Positions 39,044 through 48,883 of a DNA stretch of 64,000 bases are shown here, piece by piece. The notes below the pieces were generated by a model that saw nothing but the letters and a program-made list of their open reading frames with translations, was not told the DNA's origin and ran no database searches. Source of the stretch: Melampsora larici-populina 98AG31 (lineage: Eukaryota > Basidiomycota > Pucciniomycetes > Pucciniales > Melampsoraceae); assembly GCF_000204055.1 (NCBI RefSeq), contig NW_006768777.1, forward strand, positions 1,158,026-1,222,025. Direction: 5' to 3'. The position numbers and the translations under genes are program-made. How positions within the stretch are numbered: the stretch's first letter is position 1; the number at the start of each line of letters is the position of its first letter.

Positions 39044-39182
39044 GATATATTCCAAGAAAATTCCAGTCTTGGTTCTTGAATTGAAGAAGATAACGAAAGT
39101 TAGTTTCAGTGGGAAGACCCAGACTGTATTCAATTGGTAGCCTTCAAGATATTTATCATTTGGTCGATTTCTGTACTTCAGT

Positions 39183-39785
39183 TTAGCTTAACTAAGCCCC
39201 TCGCGCGGCCGCGTCCGCGCCCTCGAAAGAGGGGCTTATGACTAAAACGGGTTTTTTGGCTGTGTGACTCCATGTTTTAAGTACCCTTATGTTGTTTTTC
39301 TCGTCTCTGCTCTTCCAATTTTCAACAATTTTTCAGACCTTTGAGTATGTTGTTCTTTGCCAAATTGTACATATTGTGATATACTTTTCATGAGCAACAG
39401 ACATCCCTGCATGGCTTGAGAGCTGTGCTGAGGATGCGAAAAACAGGCCTTACGCCGTGTTGTAAATGCCCTAAGACCACCTAAGCCAGCTGGATTTCCC
39501 TCGAATGAAATTCGAAAGCCGCTTAATTACCAATCTTACATCACGATTTCAAAGCACTTCTGCTTCATCTAAACCAAAGTAAATGGTACTGTGTTATGTA
39601 CAACTTGATGAGGAATAACATACTGGAAGGTCTGAAAAATTTAAGAAAATGGGAAGAGCAGAGACGAGAAAAACAACATAAGGGTACTTAAAACATGGAG
39701 TCACACAGCCAAAAAACCCGTTTTAGTCATAAGCCCCTCTTTCGAGGGCGCGGACGCGGCCGCGCGAGGGGCTTAGTTAAGCTAA
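39183..39785. mobile_element. Mutator-type miniature inverted-repeat element (603 bp)
   Basis: Terminal inverted repeats of about 167 bp (39183-39349 against 39619-39785) start TTAGCTTAACTAAGCCCC. The outer about 130 bp is essentially perfect, including a GC-rich GCGCGGCCGCG core. The flanking 9-bp direct repeat TACTTCAGT lies at 39174-39182 and 39786-39794. The combination of long inverted repeats with a 9-bp target duplication identifies a non-autonomous Mutator-like element. It sits about 140 bp upstream of the ferredoxin-fusion gene's start. The near-perfect repeats suggest a fairly recent insertion. Confidence 0.85.
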
Positions 39786-39794
39786 TACTTCAGT

Positions 39795-41242
39795 CAACTT
39801 TTCTTGATGTAGTGCTTTTGCTCCATACAGATTTCAGGAGCCTACGGAAATTCGGAATATGAAAGTGTTTCCTTTGCTGATCCATCAAATCGGAGGCCAG
39901 GGGTGAACGCGTCAACCTTAACCTAACCTAGCTTATAAATAAGTCCTGAAGTGCTTGCTTCAAAACCTGTTTCTCTCAACCAAAGCAAGTCTTCAACAAC
40001 AATGGCAACCTGTGGCAGTCTGCTTGCCAGTCGCAGGCGAACTGTCAATTAGATTTGGTAGATCGGCAGTTTGGGCCAACGGCAGCCTGCCTGTTGATGG
40101 CCCACGCTTCGGGAACACTAGCAATCACCGAAAAATGATTGCATATCATGAGGCGGACCTCAGGCTTCAAACCTTTTGACGCATCTTTATGTTGCTGAGA
40201 TGGGCTGACCTACTCCTTCATCCGCCGGCGTCACTTGCGACTGACTCAAATCCTCGCGTAACGATGAGACTGTTTGAAATTCGAATGGTATTGCAAGACC
40301 TTGAACAGTGAGCTAAGGATCTCGGACTACAACAACCGTCGCCGAGAGGAGTGTTGAAGAAAAGGATCACCATTTAATTATGGGCCGCAACATTCATGAA
40401 GACATAGTAATCAGGCGACAAGATGTCCCGCATAGGCTCTACCATCATCCACAGATTAATGAGAACTCTATTGATGTCCAGTGTGATATTTGCACCACAA
40501 TCAAGAGCCAAAAGTGAGAATTGAGCGAGTACAATGACTTGATGAGCCTTCTTACTAGGTGATGGCTCATGTTGCTCATCACAATAATTCAAAGTGAGGT
40601 TACCAGGACTCGGAGAATTGTTCTAAGACAACCACCCCGACTGATAGCCTCTGAGATTACGGAAATGAAACATGCTCCTCAGTCAAGTGTCTATGTAACG
40701 AACTCCCCACGTTGAACAGTTTCTCGTCATCAGCAGTTACATCATGAAGACAAGAAGGCCGACCGGGTCGTCAGATATTTATTCAAGAAGGATCCGAGCC
40801 GAGCGACTTTAATCTCGTCGATACATGTCTACCAACCCCCAATGCGGGCTCTCATGAGCGTGAAAACGTGCAAACGTCCCCACCAGTCGTTAAGAGGGTA
40901 TGTCTCCAGTGTGACCAAAGTAAGTTGGTAGGCTGGTAAGTAAGAGGATTCACCATCTCTGAAGGTCTCACTTTTGCATTCAAAAGGGGCCTGTTCGAAG
41001 CTCAATGGCCCCATAATCATCAACCATCGTCTGATATTGCTTTGACTTGACTGAGGCTGGAGCTCGTTCATCTTATCAAAACCTATATCTCGTGATTATT
41101 CCCCTATTCTTTCATTTCTTACAGTCAATTACTTACCTGAACTACTTGTTCCCTCTGGAACCCTTTTTTACCCTTGAGAATAAGATCATCACTTGAACTA
41201 GTATCCTCAGAACAGACCTTATCAAATCCAAAAGATAACAAT
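39795..41242. other. Intergenic; possible unrecognised minus-strand exons
   Basis: Minus-strand frames at 40829-41071 and 40374-40640 look protein-like. The second can begin after a TTAG acceptor at about 40628 and reads NSPSPGNLTLNYC, ending MNVAAHN. I could not build a complete gene or find a signal peptide. Elsewhere nothing is supported. Confidence 0.25.
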
Positions 41243-41552
41243 ATGGTCAGTTTTTTGAAGTGCCACAAAATAATTTCTTGGTGATGTGAAAATGTTGACA
41301 TGAAGTTTTCACGTTTACTTGGGCTAGATATCTAAACGGTATCTCAAACTCCTTGTGGTCTTTTTGGGCCTCATTGCAATTATGGCACCCATTGCCGAAG
41401 GAAGCCCTCCCAAGAGAACATTAAATCCGTTGGCCAAGTGTGGAAAATCAAATGCACAATGTACCAAAGGCAGTCCTTTGTGTTCAGGCACCACACCGAA
41501 GTGCAGCGAGGGGGGAGCATTCAAGCAGTGTCCAGTACCAATTACATGTTAA
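41243..41552 (+). CDS. Small secreted protein with six cysteines (75 aa, 2 exons)
   Basis: Exon 2 (41328-41552) encodes a hydrophobic signal peptide (RYLKLLVVFLGLIAIMAPIAEG) followed by a mature part of about 50 residues, rich in Lys/Pro/Ser, with six evenly spaced cysteines. There is no ATG in frame at the start of this exon. An in-frame TAG precedes it, so a spliced start is needed. The ATG at 41243-41245 followed directly by a GTCAGT donor, with the acceptor at 41327, gives the right phase; the intron is 82 nt. Six cysteines in a small secreted protein fit a disulfide-stabilised effector-like or antimicrobial-like peptide. No family is recognised. The single-codon first exon is the weakest point. 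Confidence 0.5.
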
Positions 41553-42185
41553 CAGTGGTGATCCTTTCAATGCCAAAGTGATTTGCTAGTGATGTTTCTT
41601 TCAAAAGAGAATGCTTCATTGTGCGCAATTGTCCCAAGGATTGGATTTAGAATGTAATTGGATTTGTCGGAGAAAACATAAGGTCAATACTTGATAGAAG
41701 TTTTTCTCAGCATTGGAATGATATGCCGTGTTCTTTGGTAATCAGCTCAACAAATCATGTACTACTAGTAGTTCATTGCTTGTATTCCTCTTTCTATCAT
41801 CCTTGCAACATTCACAACAAGACTTGACATGCCAACAATCTGCTCATTTTGTTCTTCTTAGTATGAAGTTTGAAATAAGATGATGCTGACAATGGCTAGT
41901 TGCAAGAGCGCTGGACTCATAACCACTCAAAGTGGGTATAACCTGTGAGAATCAGGTTATTAGCTTTGATTGAACTGAGATGAGTACAATCTCTGGCAAA
42001 GAAGATTGTACAAGAAAAAGATGTTTGAGTTCAATAAAAGAAAGACTAAAGTAAAGCGCACACAATAGCTTTATATATATCAAAATCAAACAGTGATGTC
42101 AAATCATCTGAAGATCACAAGTGTAATAATGATGTAGCAAAGAGATTCACTAGATGTATTAATGAGCCAATGATTAATACCTCAA
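41553..42185. other. Intergenic; contains a tRNA-Met-like fragment
   Basis: At about 41888-41970 the sequence TGGCTAGTTGCAAGAGCGC resembles a tRNA D-arm/A box. It is followed by CTGGACTCATAA, like the start of an elongator tRNA-Met anticodon arm (CAT). The 3' side of the anticodon stem and the acceptor stem do not pair. Further on, ATAACCTG/CAGGTTAT form a hairpin with a 7-nt loop. It looks like a decayed tRNA or SINE head. Nothing else is recognised. Confidence 0.3.
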
Positions 42186-42678
42186 TTAAATCTTGTTTGA
42201 CTCTATAAACTTATTGCCTATAAATCCTCCATTCTCCCTTACATCTTGTTTCTGATCCCCTCTCGTCTTTTTTCCAACAAAAATATATCCTCCATGATTG
42301 TCCATCTCATGACAAATCCAATACTCAACAAAACCTTCCCATCCCTCAGAAGGTAAACCTAAATATTTCTCAATCTTCTCTAAATTCTCTTTCAATCCAT
42401 TTCCACATCTTCTACAATCAATTTGATCTGGTTTGTCTTGATTCCAATCTTGAACCTCATAAAATTCTTTGTTGACTCTCTCCATCTCACTTTCTTTATT
42501 CAAATCATCTACTTCATTCCAAAATACGACTAATCCCTCTTTCCTTTCTTTTTCAACTTCAATCTTAAGAGGTAACAAAACTTGAAACACTTCATCTGAA
42601 AAATGCACTTCTTCAACAGTAAATTCAAGAAATTCAGGCTTAATAAGTTGATATTCAATAATCTCATTCAAAATTATC
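42186..42678 (-). pseudogene. UBE3D/Ipa1-like (HECT-like E2-binding) protein fragment
   Basis: The minus-strand open frame ends at 42186 and carries the family's cysteine motifs. DCRRCGNGL is followed by KIEKYLGLPSEGW and, further on, EYWICHE. UBE3D in animals and Ipa1 in yeast share this CxxCG...LPS..W...W.CHE layout, and Ipa1 affects mRNA 3'-end processing. The frame begins after a GCAG acceptor-like site at 42679-42680, with an in-frame stop just upstream, so it looks like an internal exon. I could find no first exon and no continuation of the usual C-terminal half. Either the gene is truncated by the transposons around it or its other exons are too diverged to see. Confidence 0.45.
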
Positions 42679-44053
42679 CTGCCATAATGCCGCCATAGTT
42701 AAACATTTGTGGTTCCAATTTTTAGAGCTACTTTGGTTGCCAAAAAAATTTGATCTGGTTTCTTGACCACAATATCCTCCTGCCGTACATCTCCAGATAG
42801 TAGGCCAAGGTCAGTTGATGAATGATGGGACAAGTCACCTGACAAAAAGGAAAAGGAGATTTAAAGAAAGCTTATGAGGGCTTGTGGCATGATTGTTACA
42901 AGTATGATGAAGATCCTGATTTAAGGATGTAATATGCCATATTGAACCACAGAGTAATATAACCCAAAGTAGTCATTTGTATAGTCCTGCTAAACCAAGT
43001 TCTCTTTGTTTTAATGGAGAAGAAGAGATGTAGAGTGATATAAGTAAAGAGAGATCTTATAAATCATAAAGGTGTTTTATAGAGGACTATCTTGATATTT
43101 ATGATATAGAGTGATTGAAGACTTACACGCTCATTTGTTGGTGTTAAGGTTAGAGGCCTCCAACAAGGCTTGTTCTTTACTGGCCTTATGGGCCATCAAG
43201 GCTATCATGTATCACTATGCCAAATCAAAAATATACCATGGAGTTTAGAAAAGTCAAGATGTAGAAAATTCTCAGCAATGCATGAGAGGTAGGAAAAATT
43301 TGAAAAAAATTATGTTTGAATCAGTCTGTGATATCCCATCATTTTGCATATTTTTTCGTATTTTTACCTTGAGTTTTGAAGATGTTCCATGGAAAAATGA
43401 TTTTGGGGTGTATTTGGTCAGAAACTCAAATTTTGTCCAAAACTACCCCGGCTTGGGCAGAAAATTCTCAACAAGCACAAATATTACTTTTGCTAAAAAG
43501 CTTGGCCCGATCGAGAAAAAATAAAAACAAATTTCACCGCAGCAGTCACAACGCAGCAGAGAGAAAAAAGTTTTAGGGTGCGCTTGAGCTCCCATCCGTT
43601 CCATCCTTTTGATTACCCCACTGCCACCAACAATTTTTCATATCCCTCAAATCCCTGTCAATGACTTCGTTTTGCTCACTAAACTCAACTAACATGTCTA
43701 TCTATTGTGGGCAATTGATTGCTGATCTCTGTAAGGAACAAGATACACTCTACTGCTTCAAATCCTCCCATTTCTCTCTTCAGTTCATTTCATTCAACTT
43801 ACTGATAATCTCTAATATTGTCTCTAGGTATCCTTCTTCAATACCTACCACCACACTGTCCCGAGTTGAACACTATTGAGTTTGCAGTATGTGTTGAAGT
43901 TTGATGTTTGAAGATCACAAGTTTCATCATCTAGGTCAAATCCAGGTGAATGGATCCGGAAGGCAGCTCATAAGACCTTTACAGCTGAATTAACAAGCTA
44001 GATTGTTTATAATAGATGAATTGTTTTCAGAGAAGCTTGTCATTGTATACACA
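42679..44053. other. No gene recognised
   Basis: AT-rich DNA with short ORFs only. No motif, repeat or RNA gene seen. Confidence 0.35.
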
Positions 44054-44251
44054 GCCAGCATATTTGGCTCAGAGCCAAAAATCCAAGGATTCCTCGGATT
44101 CTGACTCCAAGTTGACCCCCATCCAAGGATCCAATCCGAGGTAACAGCCAGGGCCAACATTTGCCTCGGAATTAGCCCTCGGGTGCCCTTTTCCTTAGGG
44201 GCGCCGTCCAAGGACTCCTCGGACGTTTGTCTCCAAGCCAAATATGCTGGC
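44054..44251. mobile_element. Short inverted-repeat element (about 198 bp)
   Basis: GCCAGCATATTTGGCT at 44054 matches the reverse complement of AGCCAAATATGCTGGC ending at 44251. The interior is more GC-rich than the flanks and contains several CCAAGGA(T/C)(T/C)C(C/A) and CCGAGG/CCTCGG motifs, partly in inverted order. No target duplication could be identified, so the class is unknown. Confidence 0.5.
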
Positions 44252-44680
44252 AGTGATAGGAATTGGAATCAAGAAATTATGGATAAGATTGATGTGAAGA
44301 TTGAGATTGTTTCAATCTTCTTCATAGGATCACAAGCAAATCAATCGACTTGGATTTTCTTAAAAAAATTAGTCTCTAGATTACATCAGAGAGCTGAGAT
44401 TGTTCACAATCTGATAAGATGGATTCTCGCTAGAAGAAAGATGTTAGAACATATAGGAAAGGTTCTATTGCAATAGTAGATAACTTACCTAGAAGAAAGA
44501 TGTTAGAACATATAGGAAAGGTGAGGAAGAAAACCAATCCATCTAACAACCAATCTACAATAGATATATGAACTATGCTAATAGGTTATAAGACCATTTA
44601 GATAGATAAAAGTATTAGCATATAAGCTATGATGTAATACAAACATAAAGCAACCAGTGACATCTACACAACATCATAAC

Positions 44681-44690
44681 ACCCCCCGTG
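44681..44690 (-). promoter_or_regulatory. Polypurine tract of the copia-type element
   Basis: On the minus strand a CACGGGGGG run sits immediately before TGTTATGATG, the expected position of the plus-strand priming tract next to the 3' LTR. Confidence 0.5.
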
Positions 44691-44705
44691 CTAATGACAC
44701 ATTTA

Positions 44706-45437
44706 TCAATATAAACTCAAAGATAACCTATGTTTTGTTAGTAAAACTTGAGAAAGACCCTTTGTAAACATATCAGCCAAAAATTTTGCCAAGGACACAT
44801 GTACCAACTTCACTATTCCTTCTTCTACACATTGTCGCACAAAATGATACCTTGTATGTATGTGTTTAGTCCGTGAATGATGTGAAGGATTTTGAGCCAA
44901 TGCTTCAGCGCCCTCATTATCAACACATAATTCAAAAGTCTGTTCTTTTGTAATATTAAGTTCATGTAAGATTGATACTAACCATCGTGCTTCTCTACAT
45001 GAATCACTCATTGCCATATACTCAGCTTCAGTGCTTGATAATGATGTAGTTCTTGGTTTCCTTGATCTCCACGAAACAGGACCAATTCCCAACATAAACA
45101 CATACCCTGTTGTTGATCTTCTTTCATGACAATCTTCCGCCCAATCTGCATCTGAATACGCAGTAGGTTTTAAATCAGCTCCTCCTAAATTCAACTTCAA
45201 ATCCTTCGTTTTACATAAATACCCTAATACCCTTAATGCTGAATTCCAATGTAACGTTGATGGTTTCTTCAAAAATTGTGATAGTCTATTTACTACAAAC
45301 GCTATATCAGGACGAGTGCACTGTGCAACCCACAAAAGACCTCCTACTAAACTTGAATATGGTTCTGTCGACATGATATCTTCATCACTTGATGGAATTA
45401 AAGTTTTGAATGATTCATTGTTTGGTGTATTTGACAA
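44706..45437 (-). pseudogene. copia RNase H region
   Basis: The minus-strand frame contains the typical end of a Ty1/copia polyprotein: PYSSLVGGLLWVAQCTRPDI, AYSDADWAEDCHERRSTTGY and LSSTEAEYMAMSD, then HIHTRYHFVR. The frame is intact through the RNase H part but is separated by stops from the reverse transcriptase frame above it. Confidence 0.85.
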
Positions 45438-45503
45438 CTTGATATCATATTTCTTAAATTATTTTTGAAGATTCGAAATATAATGTGTTTGATTGACTGA
45501 TAC

Positions 45504-45857
45504 TTAGTTATCTTTAACTTCAGAAATATTCAGTGAAAGGAAATGTGAAAGTGGTTTATCAGATGATACCTCAAAACGTTCCTTGATGAGACCGCGAAAT
45601 TTACCAATTTCTTTATCAGTACCAGTGATAGCAATATCATCAACATGTGTTACCAAAAGTGAATTAATATCTCCTTTTTCATCCTTCTTGTAATAAAGTG
45701 AAGGATCATGTGCTGATCTTGTATATCCAATCAAAATTAAATATTGATGTAATTTAATATTCCACTGTCGTGGAGATTGTTTCAAACCGTATAGAGATCG
45801 TAAAATTCGATACACCCAGTCTGGATGCTCCTCATCGACAAAGTCCTCAGCTTGTTC

Positions 45858-45889
<32 letters not shown>

Positions 45890-46439
45890 AGAATGCCGTT
45901 TTTATATCATTAGACACTCCTTTCCATCCATTTTTTGCCATGATGCTTAAAAATAATCTAATTGATTCTTGACGAGAAGTTGGAGAGAATACTTCGGAAA
46001 AATCGATGCCTTTAATCTGAGAAAAACCTAAAGCAACTAATTATGCCTTCAATTTATCAATTGACATATCAACATTTCTTTTTGTTTTAAATATCCATTT
46101 GCATCGGATGTTTTTTCTTTGAGCAGGTCTAGGAACAAGTTTCCAAGTTTCTTTTCCTACCAGTGAGCACATTTCAGCTTCAGCCGCTAACTTCCAAAGA
46201 TCCCAGTTAACAGATTTCTTGGCTTGTTTATAAGTTGAAGGCTCTTTTTCTGATTCAACATACGCAGCTCTACCATACTCTCCATACCTTTGAGGTTGTT
46301 TTCGAGTAGATACTGAGCTGATAAAATTACCATATTGACCAGGTTGTTTTCTAATTCGAACAGGTCTAGACGGTAACTCTTGAATTGTTGATTCAGGAAT
46401 GATTGGATTTGACAAAATGTTTTGTTTGTCAGAATCCAA
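45504..46439 (-). pseudogene. copia reverse transcriptase region (two frames)
   Basis: 46439-46041 holds the N-terminal linker and the start of the reverse transcriptase (WKLVPRPAQRKNIRCKWIFKTKRN). A break follows. 45941-45504 holds DIKTAFLNGDLDEEIYMEQ, LYGLKQSPRQW and HVDDIAITG, the variant of the YVDD catalytic motif. The break at about 45940-46040 contains at least one stop. Confidence 0.85.
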
Positions 46440-46628
46440 AGTGGGCCATGGAAGTTTTTTGGTTCCAACAGGTCCTAAAGGTTCGCAAGATTTTGGTGAT
46501 TTTAATCCTGGAAATACCTTATCAAGAAATACTCAAGAAGTAGCTTTTAAAGCAACCTTCTTTTCTGTATCCCAAACTATAGCTCCTTCATTATTGTCCA
46601 AATATGAAAGCAAAATAGCATGATGCAC

Positions 46629-47876
46629 TCATGGTTTAAGCGTCGAATTTGGTTTTATAACATGAAACCATACCTGACAACCAAATGCATGGAAGGTATG
46701 TTCTTGACATTCATGAATACCCATTAACAAAATCGGTGATTGAAACTTTTCCTTTGTTCTTGTCGACATATTATTTAATGTCTCAATTGCATACTCTAAA
46801 GCATCCCCCCAAAAACTATCCGGCAACATTGATTCTATCAAACAACAATGAACTTTTTCTTTAATTGTCCTGTTGCACCTTTCAGCTACACCATTTAATT
46901 GTGGTGAATCAGGTGGTCCAGTGGTTTGTGTAACACCATTCTGTGAACAGAACAAACTAAACTCTTTGTTGATGTATTCAGTACCATTGTCAGAACGTAA
47001 CTCGGCAATCACTCCATCAACCTTAGTTGTCATCTCATTAAAGAATTATTTTAATTTTGAAAGAACTTCGTCTTTTGTTTTCATTAAATAAATTTTAGTA
47101 AATCTTGTATAATCATCAATAAATGTCACAAAATATTTAAATCCTTTTCGAGATACATCAGAATACGACGATACATCGGAATGGATTACACTCAAAGGTT
47201 TAGTAGATCTCCAACCAGTACGACTTGACATATTTCAACGTCTCATTTTCCCTTGAATACATATGTTACAAGTTTGCAACTTACGTAACTCCTTCTCATC
47301 CACTTTGATGTTAAGTGAAGATAGTTTTTGTTTAAGAGCTGCATAGCCAGGATGATTAAATCTAAGATGCCACAAGTGAACGTCAGAGACCATGGCTTTT
47401 GACGTATGATTGGGAGATTTTGAATGACGTACCTCTTGGTTGAGATAATATAAGTTGCCATGTTGTTGACCAGTTCCAATCACGTCACCAGAGATCTTGC
47501 AGTTTTTAACAAAAGAGACAGTCGATGAATTGAAGACAGTTGAAATATTTTTGCCGGCTAATTTCAAGACCGAGAGGAGTGGTTCAGAGAGAGATGGTAC
47601 ATATAATGATTTAATGTCATCAAAATCCAAAAATGGCAATGATACGAAGCCTTTAGACATAGATTTGACAATTGTTCCATTCGCCAAGCTTATGGTTGTA
47701 TCATCTGATTTCTTATTGGTTATAACATCAGAGAACGGAGTCATGATTTGAGATGTTCCTGAGTCTACCAACCAACCGTCGATTTTTCCTGAAGATGCCT
47801 TGGTTTTAGCAGTGGCAGATGTAAGGTCTGTATGACCTTCACTCGAGATCACAATAACAGGGACGCTGTGAGGCAC
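46629..47876 (-). pseudogene. copia protease and integrase region (fragmented)
   Basis: 47876-47235: protease motif WLVDSGTSQIM, then the GAG-pre-integrase zinc region HLWHLRFNHPG...CNICIQGK. 47231-47046: integrase start with VIHSDVSS and FVTFIDDYTRFTKIYLMK. 47033-46629: LRSDNGTEYINKEF and NGVAERCNRTIKE. Two or more stops separate the three frames. Confidence 0.85.
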
Positions 47877-47947
47877 AGCGGGACAGGGTTTCTAGAACCC
47901 AAGAGACTTTTTATATTTCAAACCAACAGAGATCCCAGTAAAGGAGA

Positions 47948-48097
47948 CTGGTTCCGAAGGATATGAGGTGGGAAGTCAGTCCCAGATCACTCTAACCATC
48001 ATAACCACAACTATAGAACAAAGTAAGAGAAAATGAAAAGAAATAAGACGTACCTGGTTCCGAAGGATATGAGGTGGGAAGTCAGTCCCAGATCACT
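47948..48097. repeat. Direct repeat of 44 bp
   Basis: CTGGTTCCGAAGGATATGAG and the following bases to CCCAGATCACT occur identically at 47948-47991 and 48054-48097, 106 bp apart. They lie just beyond the surviving 5' end of the copia-type element. Confidence 0.8.
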
Positions 48098-48883
48098 AAG
48101 GAACCAGGAGTAGAATTTGAAAACAATATATATAACGAAACAGCATCCTTAAGTTTAAGTCCTAATTATTAAGTATTTTGATCTATGTGTAATGTAATGA
48201 CCGTAGGTCTTACAGTCTTCCCTCCTATGAAAAGGCACCTGTGTGTATGTAAACGCACCAAGTGTATTGGACGAAACTGTACATGCTATCTACGCACCCA
48301 GTCCGTATGCGAGTCAATAGAAATGTCTAGCTGGATAGAGGCCGCTAAGCATGAATTCAAAATTTCTCCAAGTCCCTCATTCATCAAGGTAGCACCCTTA
48401 CCCTATTCAAAAACCCAATCAATTTCTCACCACCTCTACATACACTTCTCACCACTACAATTCATATTTGACCACCTATAAAAAAAATCTTACCAGCTCG
48501 CACCCAAATTCCACCAGCCTCACCACCTCATCTCATATATCACCACCAGTACATACACTCTCACAACTTCATAAAATATATCACCACCTCACCTTATGTA
48601 AGTCACCACCCTTACATCTACTGTTGCAATTTTATACCACATTCCTGATTGCTACCACCTCAGCGGTTTTTTCACCGCCTACACCCCAATTCTTACCACC
48701 CCACACAAAAATCTTACCTTCTTAGTCCGGTTCCGAAATTACCCAATCTACCTATCCAAAGCCACCAAATTGAACCCTAACTCGCAATCACCACATCGTT
48801 GTCCACTCTCTCATTCTTTCAACCATTCCCAACCTTCCCAACTCTCAACGCATCGTTTACCTCACACACCCATCACCGATCTA
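48098..48883. other. Intergenic, CACC-rich upstream region
   Basis: 48430-48720 is rich in TCACCACCT/ACATACAC motifs on the + strand, resembling a pyrimidine-rich promoter or low-complexity leader of the gene at 48884. No gene recognised. Confidence 0.4.

Larger units (their letters stand above)
44430..47930 (-). mobile_element. Ty1/copia-type LTR retrotransposon, degraded and 5'-truncated
   Basis: Read on the minus strand, the order protease - integrase - reverse transcriptase - RNase H is that of Ty1/copia. The gag region and the 5' LTR are missing beyond about 47.9 kb. A purine-rich tract (ACGGGGGG, about 44682-44690) precedes TGTTATGATG at 44681, which would be the 3' LTR start. The LTR-like stretch contains a 33-bp direct repeat at 44431-44463 and 44490-44522. 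Stops and frameshifts between domains show that the copy is inactive. Confidence 0.85.

Noticed and set aside
39955..40179. 74-codon plus-strand ORF downstream of the Mutator-type element
   Set aside because: No signal peptide, domain or conserved-looking segment.
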